Positions 1-7,844 of a DNA stretch of 64,000 nt are shown here, piece after piece; the first letter of the stretch is position 1; each line of letters opens with the position of its first letter. This DNA is from a virus. The stretch spans positions 186,001 through 250,000 of the IMG/VR virus record IMGVR_UViG_3300031787_007614. One strand, written 5' to 3'. The notes beneath the pieces are model-generated. The model did no database searches and was not told the DNA's origin. It saw nothing but the letters and a program-made list of their open reading frames with translations. Position numbers and translations under genes: made by a program.

Positions 1-472
1 CGTTTACGCAATAGGTATCGTCAAATGCTACCACAGCATCGGGACTCAACAAGGGTGTTAATGCAACCATTTGCCGCATGTGCTCAATTTGACAATGTTG
101 ATTGCTCATTACAATTCCTTGTCCAGCATAGTCATGCATTTGTTGGCGGATGGCTGCACTCACACTATCAATATCCCAGATGTAATCAAAGTTATCCAAA
201 TATAACACAGCAATGTCGGTGTGGGTATTAGCAAATTCTCTAGCCCAGACAGATCCAGATGCCACAACAAAGTCAGTGTTTGATAACGTGTGAGACAATC
301 TACTCTGCGCTTTGCTGGAAATGTCCACAGTGATCAAACGAGTGTTGTGTTGTTGAGCCACTTCAGCCAGAGTTTGAGTACTCCCTTCTCCACGGTCGCT
401 GCCAATTTCCACAAACACTCCACGTGGAGTTTGCGGCAGAAAGTTATTGATGTCTTTGTATATTTTGCCCAT
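1..472 (-). CDS. Class I SAM methyltransferase-like protein, C-terminus cut by window edge
   Basis: The frame opens with ATG at 472 and stays open to the window edge, giving about 157 N-terminal residues. The segment VFVEIGSDRGEGST (residues ~19-32) looks like the glycine-rich SAM-binding motif I of class I methyltransferases, and LITVDIS (~46-52) fits the acidic end of strand beta-2. A later VAFDDTY also suits this fold. The substrate is unknown. It overlaps the end of the upstream SGNH-like gene by 29 bases, so the two are co-transcribed. The neighbouring glycan genes suggest a sugar or surface substrate, which is inference. It could instead be a methyltransferase-like protein without activity. 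Confidence 0.6.
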   Translation of the reverse strand, partial: MGKIYKDINNFLPQTPRGVFVEIGSDRGEGSTQTLAEVAQQHNTRLITVDISSKAQSRLSHTLSNTDFVVASGSVWAREFANTHTDIAVLYLDNFDYIWDIDSVSAAIRQQMHDYAGQGIVMSNQHCQIEHMRQMVALTPLLSPDAVVAFDDTYCVN

Positions 473-1145
473 GTATTATTTGGTGTATGTTGTTGGCAAC
501 TGTTTGCTGAGTTGCACGATCCGTGTGAAACGGTGTGTCGACGTTGGGATTGTTGCCACTGAAATCATAAGCGACTTTTCCCACATTATCATTGTTGAAA
601 AAAACAGGCAGTACACCTGCATCCAAGATCTTGTTGTGCCAAAATTCAAACAACCATCCATCAATGGTGTCTTGAAAATTGTAGTTCATAAAATACTTCA
701 TGTACAGGTCAACAGCAACAAGTTGTTCTTTGGTAAAATCAAAAAATGGACTGTTTTCTAAATTCTGCCACACAGTGGAAAAAATTGCAGCCTTGCTATC
801 GCCCACATGCGGCGAACCAGTGCTGGGCATGTGCGGATTAGAATAGATAAAATTCTTTAGGCCTTGAGACGGCTCAAAGTTGTCATGCATGGACAAGTTT
901 ATTCTGCTGGCCCATGTGCGATTGTAGACCACAACATCAGCTCCAAGCTCAAGGGCTTTTTGCATTTGAAAAAATATTCCAGCATTGCTAAATCCGCCAT
1001 GCGCTAGATGGATAACTTGATAGCCATATTGGTCTTCAAGCATCTGACTAAAATGCGCTCGCAGTCCCACCTCTTTGAGATCAACAGTTGATGCAGTACA
1101 AAAACTGTCTCCGCACACTGCAACAGTTATTTTATTTTCATCCAT
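444..1145 (-). CDS. SGNH/GDSL hydrolase-like protein
   Basis: A 233-residue protein with GDSFC at residues 12-16 directly after a hydrophobic strand, the usual position of the nucleophile block in SGNH hydrolases, where the serine attacks ester bonds. NAGIF and a later VVVYNRTW segment sit where blocks II and III are expected, but the C-terminal Asp-x-x-His block is not clear (FHTDRATQQ is the nearest). SGNH enzymes add or remove acyl groups on glycans and lipids. It overlaps the 3-prime end of uvsW by 19 bases. Three other SGNH-like genes lie in the window, each near glycosyltransferase or radical SAM genes. Activity is unproven. Confidence 0.6.
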   Translation of the reverse strand: MDENKITVAVCGDSFCTASTVDLKEVGLRAHFSQMLEDQYGYQVIHLAHGGFSNAGIFFQMQKALELGADVVVYNRTWASRINLSMHDNFEPSQGLKNFIYSNPHMPSTGSPHVGDSKAAIFSTVWQNLENSPFFDFTKEQLVAVDLYMKYFMNYNFQDTIDGWLFEFWHNKILDAGVLPVFFNNDNVGKVAYDFSGNNPNVDTPFHTDRATQQTVANNIHQIIHGQNIQRHQ

Positions 1146-2596
1146 TCTAATTTTTCCTGAGTAAAGGGATAGTTAGCTTCTTTATAAAATTGCTTGCGTT
1201 TGGTCAAGTGTCGTTTTGCAAATTTGCATGTTGAAGTTATGTCCCAGATTTGAACATGCTCTTTGTCTTCGGCTTTTCTTATGCCGCGTCCAATGCTTTG
1301 GATAACGCGGACAAAACTTTTCCCGGGTTCCACAAGAACCAAATTAAAAATCCTAGGGATATTAATACCCACAGCGGCAACACCATAGGTAGCCACAATA
1401 ATCTTATCAGTGCTGTCCGCCACTTCGTCATATTCGTCTTGTCTATCTTTTGCTTTGGTTGCACCTGACACAAACACCGCACGTTCGCCCAGTCGTTCTA
1501 CCAATTGTCTACCACATTCGGTGCGATCAACCAGTACCAGAGTGTTGCCTGTTTCATTTACATGGCGTATGAGTTCGGCCATGGCATCCAGTCTGCCTGA
1601 CTCTTCCAACAAGTATTTAAGCTCGCTTTGGTAGTTGGCGTACTCCACATGGTCCTGCAACTGCACAATGTTCACATGGCACTGCGCCAGCACCCCTTGT
1701 TGTTGTAGTTCATTGGCACTGAGCTTGCTGATCACTGGACCCAGGCTTACCAATAGGGCTTGGCTTTCAAACTTCTCTTTGGGCACAGTACCGGTCAATC
1801 CCCAGCGAATTGGCACTCTAGCCATTACGCTGGTCAGCAGAGTTTTGAGTGCGTCTGCCTTGGCCATGTGTACTTCGTCTACCATTACACATACCACATC
1901 CTCAATAAAGTCCTGTATGGTCACTTCACCAACACCTGCCTTGGTATTCTTCAGCAGTACATTTAAACTCTGCCAAGTGCAGATGGTATGTGTGCGTCCG
2001 TGTTCTTTTCTGTCGCCAAAGTAAACGCCCACGTCCAGGCCAAGATTCACATAGTCTTTTTCAGTTTGTGTGACCAAACTCTTGTTGGGCACAATCACAA
2101 TTGACCGCCCATATGGTTCTATACTGGCACTTAATGCCGCTGTCATGATTGTCTTGCCTGCACCTGTGGCCACTTCTTGTATGCATTGGGGATTGGTCAA
2201 GAAGTTGTTTACAATTTCTACCTGGTAGTCACGCAACATGATAGGTTGCCCTTCTGCAGGATGACCCTTGGGCCAAGTCTTGTGTGCAAATGTTTGTTCT
2301 GTAACTTGAGCAAACTCAAATGTGGTAGAGTATTCTCTTTGATCGTCCAGCTCAATGTCGTAGTTGTAACGTTCCAAGATGGGCATGATATCTGGTAACA
2401 AGTTGGTGTATGTTGATCCACCCAGTTGGAAGTAACTGACTTTACCATCCCACCGACCCAGCCTCACTGCTGGTAGATATCTTGCATAAGGTACATCATA
2501 CTTAAACGCATTGACCAGGGCCTTGCGCACATCCAGATCGATACCCTCTAGTTTGATGTTTACTTCATCTCGAATTTGTATGGTGCATCGTTTCAT
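1127..2596 (-). CDS. uvsW: UvsW-like recombination helicase
   Basis: A 489-residue superfamily 2 helicase, close to T4 UvsW (about 503). Walker A is ATGAGKT at residues 143-149 and the DEVH box is at 240-243. The N-terminal ~110 residues, with RLGRWDGKVSYF, match the small UvsW DNA-binding domain. The C-terminal half carries helicase motif VI as QSIGRGIRK. In T4, UvsW unwinds R-loops and branched recombination intermediates and moves the phage from origin-dependent to recombination-dependent replication. It overlaps the upstream gene by 32 bases. uvsX, uvsY and gene 32 lie 14 kb away, so the recombination genes are split here. Confidence 0.93.
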   Translation of the reverse strand: MKRCTIQIRDEVNIKLEGIDLDVRKALVNAFKYDVPYARYLPAVRLGRWDGKVSYFQLGGSTYTNLLPDIMPILERYNYDIELDDQREYSTTFEFAQVTEQTFAHKTWPKGHPAEGQPIMLRDYQVEIVNNFLTNPQCIQEVATGAGKTIMTAALSASIEPYGRSIVIVPNKSLVTQTEKDYVNLGLDVGVYFGDRKEHGRTHTICTWQSLNVLLKNTKAGVGEVTIQDFIEDVVCVMVDEVHMAKADALKTLLTSVMARVPIRWGLTGTVPKEKFESQALLVSLGPVISKLSANELQQQGVLAQCHVNIVQLQDHVEYANYQSELKYLLEESGRLDAMAELIRHVNETGNTLVLVDRTECGRQLVERLGERAVFVSGATKAKDRQDEYDEVADSTDKIIVATYGVAAVGINIPRIFNLVLVEPGKSFVRVIQSIGRGIRKAEDKEHVQIWDITSTCKFAKRHLTKRKQFYKEANYPFTQEKLEWMKIK

Positions 2597-3467
2597 CTAT
2601 ATAAACTCGAGTGACGAGTTGTCTTTGTTGTATGTCTTTGATCAATTGGTCGCGTGGAACAGTTTCAATTATCCTTGCAACAGGAAATTGCAATGGCTGT
2701 AGTTTGACATGATCAAACTGCGGGTATCCTTGATTGACAAAAAAATCATAGTGTTCTTGATAGTATTGTTGCATATTTTGTAGCATAAGGTCTACAACAT
2801 TTGAGTCAAGTTCAAATAATCTTACCACAAAATCAGGATTGTAATAATTGAACGGGCGAAAAGCTTCGTCGCCGATATATGCATCATTGTCTATCACAAG
2901 ATCAAGCAATGTTTTTCCAATCTCAACATAGTTCAAACACACACTTCCAAATGCCGGATTAATTGTACCATACTGATTCATAATCTCTTCAGGCAAAGCA
3001 GTATCTTTAGGCACGCCAAACCAGGTGCAAACAAGTCTTGGTTTTAATTTTCTTGACGCTGATTCGCAGCGATGCACCGCTATGTTTAAATCTGACAAAG
3101 CCTTTTTTATAGATTCCGGGGCTCGAAGCCACCATAAAGTTTTTTGTTGATTTAGCAAGCCATGATAACGTTCAAAAATGTTGTGCAAATAGTTCAAACA
3201 ATCCTGGTCATACACTGTAGTAAACTCTCGCTCAATAATTGGCTGATAACCATTGATTATACTAACACATTGTTGAATCATTTTTTCTGCACGAGCAATT
3301 TCTTGCTCTCGAGAATCAAATCCGTAAAAACGGTCAGGATGATCTATTGGATACGGATCCCGCAGGTGCATGCGCTCAAGCCAAAGGTCGGCTAAGGGCG
3401 TGTTGTGTATTTCAAAATCTAAGGTATAGTCTGCACCTAAGTCTATGTGCAAATATTGTTGGGGCAT
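2565..3467 (-). CDS. Conserved phage protein of unknown function
   Basis: A 300-residue protein I do not recognise. It is predicted soluble, rich in Tyr, Asp and His, with no signal peptide or membrane segment. Notable stretches are an aromatic YGFDSREQE region near residue 50 and HYDFFVNQGYP near residue 240. It is the first gene of the uvsW-SGNH-methyltransferase unit and has its own early promoter. The -10 box TATACT ends only six bases before the ATG, so its mRNA is expected to start at or next to the initiation codon. Early expression with uvsW suggests a DNA metabolism or takeover role, but nothing in the sequence shows this. Confidence 0.75.
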   Translation of the reverse strand: MPQQYLHIDLGADYTLDFEIHNTPLADLWLERMHLRDPYPIDHPDRFYGFDSREQEIARAEKMIQQCVSIINGYQPIIEREFTTVYDQDCLNYLHNIFERYHGLLNQQKTLWWLRAPESIKKALSDLNIAVHRCESASRKLKPRLVCTWFGVPKDTALPEEIMNQYGTINPAFGSVCLNYVEIGKTLLDLVIDNDAYIGDEAFRPFNYYNPDFVVRLFELDSNVVDLMLQNMQQYYQEHYDFFVNQGYPQFDHVKLQPLQFPVARIIETVPRDQLIKDIQQRQLVTRVYIDETMHHTNSR

Positions 3468-3473
3468 GATAAC

Positions 3474-3502
3474 AGTATATACTTATCACAGCAAGAAGTC
3501 AA
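3474..3502 (-). promoter_or_regulatory. Early sigma70-type promoter, leaderless geometry
   Basis: On the minus strand TTGACT (3497-3502), a 17-base spacer and TATACT (3474-3479). Six bases separate the -10 box from the ATG at 3467. The -35 box overlaps the T-run of the terminator just upstream. Confidence 0.75.
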
Positions 3503-3531
3503 AAAGACAGGTACCGTTTTACGGGTACCTG
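3501..3531 (-). terminator. Rho-independent terminator after the AAA+ ATPase unit
   Basis: An inverted repeat with arms CAGGTACC (3508-3515) and GGTACCTG (3524-3531) is followed on the minus strand by TCTTTTTGAC. It lies 80 bases downstream of the microprotein stop codon. An inner CCGT/ACGG pairing with one bulged base can lengthen the stem. Confidence 0.75.
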
Positions 3532-3610
3532 CCACAAAGCCCGGGCCGGAGCCAACCAATGCCCGGGATAACCTTGGAGGGTTAATCTTTTGAGTTGACT
3601 AAAGTCTTAA

Positions 3611-3727
3611 TCACGCTCCGTAGTATTCCAGGCACTTCACAGTGAAGCCTGCTTCACGCTGTTCATCTGCTTCGTACTCGGTATCCACTGAGTACAAATA
3701 CAAGTCTCCATCCCATATTTCATACAT
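3611..3727 (-). CDS. 38-residue acidic microprotein
   Basis: A short frame begins MYEIWDGDLYLYSVDTEYEA and ends CLEYYGA. It is rich in Tyr, Glu and Asp. Its ATG sits two bases beyond the TAA of the AAA+ ATPase gene, and the ribosome-binding site GCAGGAGCC lies inside the last codons of that gene, so translation is coupled. A terminator follows, which makes it the last gene of the unit. The strong Shine-Dalgarno sequence and tight spacing argue that it is real. The function is unknown; it may be a small partner of the ATPase. Confidence 0.65.
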   Translation of the reverse strand: MYEIWDGDLYLYSVDTEYEADEQREAGFTVKCLEYYGA

Positions 3728-3728
3728 G

Positions 3729-4757
3729 TTAGGCTCCTGCGGGTTTCATAACAGTGGTCTCTGCCAGGCGCTTCCAGTTCAACACTGACATCTTACGCAA
3801 GTCTGCAATCTTGAGAGCCATACGCAGGCTCATCTCACGCAGACGATTTTTATTCTCGTCCATGAAGGCAATGATCTCGTCTTGCACACACTCGTCAAAG
3901 TCGTAGTCTGCAAACAACACACCGTCCTTGGCAATCTGCTTGATACGCAGGACCTTGTCACGCATGGTGTCCAAGGTCAAGTCCAAGTAGTGGCATCGGC
4001 TTTGCAATGCATCCAAGTGGTCCCGCAATTTCTGCGAACGCATGGTGTCAAACTTCAAGTTGGTAATAAAAATTACCGAACCCTTGAACTCAAAACTGTC
4101 TGGAATACCTTCGCTCCGCAGAATGCGACTGTCTGACAACCAGGAAATCTTACGCTTCTTGCCGGAGTCCAGGGCACCCTTCAGCAAGTTCAGTGCAACG
4201 TCATCCAACAAGATAGAGTCGCAGTCATCAAACACCAACACACAATTGGGATCTGAATACTTGTACAGGGTTTGGTACAGGCCAATGGGACTGGCTGAGC
4301 CTTTCACAACCTCAGCCTTAAGGCGTTTGCTGGCCAGTTTGTCAAACAAACAGGCCTTGTCAATCTCTTGCTCAACACCATAACTCTTGCCCACGCCAGG
4401 AGGACCGCTCACAATCATTGCACGGATGTCGCCGCTCACACAAGCCTTGGTCATCTCATGCAGGATGTCAAAACGCTCACGAATACGATCCATGGCTTGC
4501 TCGTCTGTCTCTGCCACCACAGTGGGCTTGAACTTTACAGTGTTTTCTTTCACATGTTCTCCTGAAGTATACTCAATATCTGAAATGCCGTCTACTTTGA
4601 TGCGGATGGCAGCAGGGCAGTTGGGAAAGGTACCATCATTTTCTACGGTGACATAGCCACCTTTGGCACCAGTTTGGAATCCACTCACCAAAGTAAACAC
4701 TTGGTTTTGAATGGCCTTGTTGCGGTAAACGCCGCGAACGATACGAATTGCACTCAT
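3729..4757 (-). CDS. AAA+ ATPase
   Basis: From the ATG at 4757, which has a strong AAGGAG site, the protein is 342 residues. A longer frame upstream exists but has no such signal and would cover the promoter. Walker A is GPPGVGKS (118-125) and Walker B LVFDDCD (174-180). A sensor-like IFITN near residue 235 and a C-terminal helical lid (EMSLRMALKIADL) complete an AAA+ module. The N-terminal ~90 residues form a separate beta-rich domain. Such ATPases are common in aquatic T4-like phages, and their substrate is unknown to me. It is expressed from its own early promoter and followed by the microprotein. Confidence 0.85.
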   Translation of the reverse strand: MSAIRIVRGVYRNKAIQNQVFTLVSGFQTGAKGGYVTVENDGTFPNCPAAIRIKVDGISDIEYTSGEHVKENTVKFKPTVVAETDEQAMDRIRERFDILHEMTKACVSGDIRAMIVSGPPGVGKSYGVEQEIDKACLFDKLASKRLKAEVVKGSASPIGLYQTLYKYSDPNCVLVFDDCDSILLDDVALNLLKGALDSGKKRKISWLSDSRILRSEGIPDSFEFKGSVIFITNLKFDTMRSQKLRDHLDALQSRCHYLDLTLDTMRDKVLRIKQIAKDGVLFADYDFDECVQDEIIAFMDENKNRLREMSLRMALKIADLRKMSVLNWKRLAETTVMKPAGA

Positions 4758-4802
4758 GGTTGGCTCCTTGGTGTGCGGTTGAACTTTGCTGTCTATGTGT
4801 GT

Positions 4803-4831
4803 ATTATAGCAAATTGGCAATTATTGGTCAA
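4803..4831 (-). promoter_or_regulatory. Early sigma70-type promoter for the AAA+ ATPase
   Basis: TTGACC (4826-4831), a 17-base spacer and TATAAT (4803-4808) on the minus strand, with TGC before the -10 box (extended -10). The leader is about 40 bases and contains AAGGAG. Confidence 0.85.
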
Positions 4832-5052
4832 CCTTTAGAATTCATTTTATCTAAAATTTCTTGCGACCGCAATCGACCTAGTACTATAGTATACATTAAG
4901 TATACCAGTCCCCCAATAGCAATAGTGGCCAGGGCCGGTGCAATCATCTCTGGAGGTGTATACTTTAGTATTAACTGAACTGCCACTGCTATCAGGGCAA
5001 CATAACCTAAAATAACTACTGTTTTGACTGCGGCTCGAACACGAATATCCAT
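4828..5052 (-). CDS. Small two-pass membrane protein
   Basis: From the ATG at 5052 (AAAGGTAG upstream) the protein has 74 residues. An in-frame start further upstream would lie at the promoter and is unlikely. After a short basic N-terminus (MDIRVRAAVK) there are two hydrophobic segments, about residues 11-29 and 36-55, joined by a short KYTPPEM turn, with a charged C-terminus (LRSQEILDKMNSKG). The layout is that of a small inner-membrane hairpin protein. The function is unknown. Early expression fits an exclusion or takeover factor as well as a lysis-related one. Its end overlaps the -35 region of the ATPase promoter. Confidence 0.75.
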   Translation of the reverse strand: MDIRVRAAVKTVVILGYVALIAVAVQLILKYTPPEMIAPALATIAIGGLVYLMYTIVLGRLRSQEILDKMNSKG

Positions 5053-5076
5053 ATCTACCTTTCTTTGTATGCCACT

Positions 5077-5105
5077 ATTGTAGCAGATAGCCATTTATTG
5101 GTCAA
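5077..5105 (-). promoter_or_regulatory. Early sigma70-type promoter for the small membrane protein
   Basis: TTGACC (5100-5105), a 17-base spacer and TACAAT (5077-5082) on the minus strand, with the extended -10 TGC. The leader has AAAGGTAG before the ATG at 5052. A weak hairpin CCCGC/GCGGG (5108-5124) lies just upstream, beyond the previous stop codon. Confidence 0.8.
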
Positions 5106-5124
5106 GTCCCGCTAATTTGGCGGG

Positions 5125-5538
5125 TTATGTAATACTATCGTATACACAATTAAACACCTGATCTGCGGGCACACCATGTTGCTCGTAGCCCTGTACCACC
5201 ATGTCAAAATAGCTTTGGTTAGGCAGACTGCTATCGTTGCCGGGTTGCATAAAGTAACACTCTGCAACAACCACTCCGTTTCGGTGTTCTACTGCAAATT
5301 GCCCACGGTTGTAGTACCAAGGAAAGCCTTCTAGGGTATCCAGGCTGTTCAAGTGAAACTGATCAATGCGCCACAGCACACCATCTACATAGGAACCTAA
5401 TACAGGCACCACATCAGCGTGAATGGCAAAGCGGAAGGCATGGTCAATCAGGCGTGCGTGGCCTAGGCTCAGTGCGCCCGGACAGCGTTGAGCCATGCCC
5501 TCACGATTGGTATTCATTCCATAAGCAAAATATAACAT
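5125..5538 (-). CDS. Gamma-glutamylcyclotransferase-like protein
   Basis: A 137-residue protein starting MLYFAYGMN, the hallmark of the AIG2/gamma-glutamylcyclotransferase fold (usually YFAYGSN). LDTLEGFPWYY (~70-80) carries the expected catalytic glutamate. Family members cyclise gamma-glutamyl amino acids or peptides to 5-oxoproline or act on gamma-glutamylamines. The physiological substrate in a phage is unknown; glutathione metabolism is one candidate. The TATAAT box ends seven bases before the ATG and no Shine-Dalgarno sequence fits, so a leaderless mRNA is predicted. It is a single-gene early unit. Confidence 0.85.
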   Translation of the reverse strand: MLYFAYGMNTNREGMAQRCPGALSLGHARLIDHAFRFAIHADVVPVLGSYVDGVLWRIDQFHLNSLDTLEGFPWYYNRGQFAVEHRNGVVVAECYFMQPGNDSSLPNQSYFDMVVQGYEQHGVPADQVFNCVYDSIT

Positions 5539-5545
5539 AGCCTAA

Positions 5546-5574
5546 ATTATAGCAAACTTTGATTAATTTGTCAA
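5546..5574 (-). promoter_or_regulatory. Early sigma70-type promoter, leaderless geometry
   Basis: TTGACA (5569-5574), a 17-base spacer and TATAAT (5546-5551) on the minus strand, with the extended -10 TGC. The ATG at 5538 is seven bases downstream. Confidence 0.85.
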
Positions 5575-5600
5575 CTCATACAAAAGTACTACATAAATGT

Positions 5601-6260
5601 ATGGAAATTGTAGTAAACGAATATTTAACTTGGGAACGAGCTGAGCAGGCTAACAACTGCCCAGAACCGATGCCATGCAGTAAATTCTTTCCGGAATGGT
5701 GGCGCAATCTTAAAGGCGACCTGCGAAGCTACTTGCCAGAGTCTGGTGATCATGCCAACCACACAGCCAGAATGTGTTTGGGACTGCGTGGTGTTAGTCA
5801 GTTGGGGTACACTCTACCATTAACTGCTGACATGGATAACTTTTTTCCGGCCAGTGCAACCAAACACTGGAGGTATGGTTGGTTGTTGCAAGAAATGTTG
5901 CATGGTAGTTGTTGGGCTGAAAAAATCAATGATGAATATGTATGGGCCAGGCCTAGAATTGTTGCTTGGCCATGGCGTGCTAAAATGGCGCCAGGGTGGC
6001 GCATGATGGTAAATGATTATCCATTGGCCTGGAGCAGAGACTGGCATAATTTTTCAGGTTATGTCGAAGCCAGTCACTCATCAAGTTTATGGGGGTGGGA
6101 AGAAGAAATGGATCCCAACTACAATTACTACAACTTAGAGACTGTGTTGATCATGCGTAACTGTGAAATGAAAATTCCTACAGATACTGCGGTGTGTAGT
6201 TTTGTTCCGGTTTACGAGCCTGGATACACTCCCAAACAAAGTCGAGGTTATCCTTTTTAA
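5601..6260 (+). CDS. Conserved phage protein of unknown function (DUF6065-like?)
   Basis: From the ATG at 5601 the protein has 219 residues; an in-frame TTG at 5559 is a weaker alternative. It is unusually rich in Trp (FFPEWWRNL, WPWRAKMAPGW, WSRDWHNF, WGWEEEMD). The layout, with an early Pro-Phe-Phe-Pro-x-Trp segment, then a Cys-containing stretch and a GYTLPLTADMD motif, recalls small proteins (DUF6065 type) found in aquatic T4-like phages, an assignment made from memory. The ATG follows CATAAATG directly, so the position of its promoter is unclear. It is transcribed against its neighbours. Confidence 0.65.
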   Translation: MEIVVNEYLTWERAEQANNCPEPMPCSKFFPEWWRNLKGDLRSYLPESGDHANHTARMCLGLRGVSQLGYTLPLTADMDNFFPASATKHWRYGWLLQEMLHGSCWAEKINDEYVWARPRIVAWPWRAKMAPGWRMMVNDYPLAWSRDWHNFSGYVEASHSSSLWGWEEEMDPNYNYYNLETVLIMRNCEMKIPTDTAVCSFVPVYEPGYTPKQSRGYPF

Positions 6261-6262
6261 AA

Positions 6263-6715
6263 TTAAGCTGATGTTGGGTCAAAAGGTAAAGAACTCAAAT
6301 CAGCATCAAATGTTACTGTTTGTCCATCCAAGATAGCTAGGCTTCCGGTGCCCATAGTACCGCCACCGCCTACATGACCTGTTATATCATATGGGCCAAG
6401 TTCACCGTCCCATAATGGATTGCTTACAATCTGAAAATTACCAGGTTCGTACCCGCATATCAGTAGGTCATTATTGGTGACTGCTATGGTAAATTTTAGC
6501 AAGGTACCAAAATCCTTTGTTGGAAGATCTACAACAACATCTACACTGTCATCAGTGGTGGATCCAGCCACCCAATTCAGTGTTGGAGGCACTGTTTTCT
6601 GGTACGTTGACACATGCTCGAACGCTGGGTTTTCTACGGTGATTGTTATTTCAGCTGGTCGTAAATTTGAAATTTTTGAAGTTTTTCGTGCATGACATTT
6701 GAACGTTAGTTCCAT
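6263..6715 (-). CDS. Hypothetical protein, possible virion component
   Basis: A 150-residue beta-rich protein with low charge and a glycine run (GHVGGGGTMGTGS) near residue 115. AEITITVENPAF and TLLKFTIAVTNND look like strands of an immunoglobulin-like or jelly-roll fold. No enzyme motif is visible. A good AGGAG site lies nine bases before the ATG. It is the last gene of the minus-strand glycan block and ends two bases from the convergent gene at 5601-6260. Its composition suggests a virion or carbohydrate-binding accessory protein, with low certainty. Confidence 0.6.
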   Translation of the reverse strand: MELTFKCHARKTSKISNLRPAEITITVENPAFEHVSTYQKTVPPTLNWVAGSTTDDSVDVVVDLPTKDFGTLLKFTIAVTNNDLLICGYEPGNFQIVSNPLWDGELGPYDITGHVGGGGTMGTGSLAILDGQTVTFDADLSSLPFDPTSA

Positions 6716-6725
6716 TTATTTTCTC

Positions 6726-7844
6726 CTACTGTCGTTTATTTATTTTGTTAATCCAATCAACAAGTACCTGTTTGTTGTGTTGGCAGATAACTTGGGAACC
6801 TTGATACAATTTGAGTTTTTGCGCCGTTGACAGTAGGGCCACACTTTTAATTGTGGAAAACATGGCACTAAACCGTTCTGGGCCGCTTAGATTGTCATAA
6901 CCTTCATCCCAAAGTGTGTTAAACGTTTGGAATCCAAGATTTTGCATGCCTTTAAGAAATCCTGGGGCAGCATACACAAACTGAGGTTTTTCAGCTACCA
7001 GAGTGCGCACAGTTTTTTCGCTAGGCGTAAAGGTAAATCCTTCAGTCATGGTTTCAAAAGTTATTTCAAACAGATACTGATTTCTAAAACTCAACACACT
7101 ATCAATCAATGTTGCATTGCGATTTTCACCAACAACATTTTTAATATACTGATCTCCTACACATACACCATCAACGCTGTTTATTGGCGGGTGTTTCATC
7201 CAATCAAGCACAGCATCTAGATCTGGCACAATATCTGGTTGTTTCCAACGACCTATGTGATCATAGTATCGTTCAAGTCGCAGCCAGTTTGGACGATGAG
7301 CAGGTGCTGTTTCTTGCATGAGGCTCACTATGCAATCATTTTTTGTTTCAGGCATGTGAGTCAAGTGCCATAGGCCTAACATTCTTACAGTGGTTTTACG
7401 ACCCACAAATAATGCCCAAGTTTTTAAATTCTCAAGATCCAATTCTGCTGATGGCACAAGGTACTCTTGAGCACGATATATTTCATCAGTGATTTCACTG
7501 AAACCATTGTAAAACAAGTTGACCCAAGGATGATCTTGTGTCATGTTGTTTGGAGTAAACACAAATATCTTTGAGTCGTCTCGTCCTTGTTGCGCAATCA
7601 ATTGTTCAATACAGTTTCTTAGTCCGCTGGCAGAAAAACTCAATCCTTCAAATCTAACATGCACTACCACATAGTGATCCAATGGTACTTCTACAAAATT
7701 TTTAACAAATTCATACTGGCTTTCCCAGTAGTCTGAGCCCACATGCACATATACAACTGACAGTGGCAGTTGATTGTTGTCCGGCAACTGCAAGTACCGG
7801 TTGATCAATCTATTCATTTGAAAGTGGTTGAAATCTTCAGTCAT
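6726..7844 (-). CDS. Glycosyltransferase-like protein, phage paralogue family A
   Basis: A 372-residue protein that shares its C-terminal region with two others here (25119-26111 and 43399-44472). The order is a charged TEK/SEK motif, a PQFVYAAPG-type loop, then LGFQTFNTLWDEGYDN. This resembles the C-terminal donor-binding half of fucosyltransferase-like GT-B enzymes, where a glutamate and lysine contact the nucleotide sugar. The N-terminal half is specific to this copy. It overlaps the upstream radical SAM gene by four bases (ATGA). A role in transferring a sugar to a host or virion target is inference. Confidence 0.6.
   Translation of the reverse strand: MTEDFNHFQMNRLINRYLQLPDNNQLPLSVVYVHVGSDYWESQYEFVKNFVEVPLDHYVVVHVRFEGLSFSASGLRNCIEQLIAQQGRDDSKIFVFTPNNMTQDHPWVNLFYNGFSEITDEIYRAQEYLVPSAELDLENLKTWALFVGRKTTVRMLGLWHLTHMPETKNDCIVSLMQETAPAHRPNWLRLERYYDHIGRWKQPDIVPDLDAVLDWMKHPPINSVDGVCVGDQYIKNVVGENRNATLIDSVLSFRNQYLFEITFETMTEGFTFTPSEKTVRTLVAEKPQFVYAAPGFLKGMQNLGFQTFNTLWDEGYDNLSGPERFSAMFSTIKSVALLSTAQKLKLYQGSQVICQHNKQVLVDWINKINKRQ

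Noticed and set aside
2565-3467. Possible relation to a helicase-loader or UvsW accessory protein
   Set aside because: Only gene order supports it; no motif is visible.
3533-3597. GCCCGGG pairs and TAACC/GGTTA arms as a second terminator or an operator
   Set aside because: Short palindromes without a T-run on either strand; the convincing terminator is the hairpin at 3501-3531.
5108-5124. CCCGC/GCGGG hairpin as a terminator for the cyclotransferase gene
   Set aside because: Only five base pairs and no T-run follows, so it is mentioned only as a weak hairpin.
6716-6745. AATAAATAAA string as a late promoter for 6263-6715
   Set aside because: It is the end of the Lys/Asn/Ile codons of the gene before and does not match the NNTAAATA spacing; the gene has an ordinary AGGAG site and is likely read from the operon.
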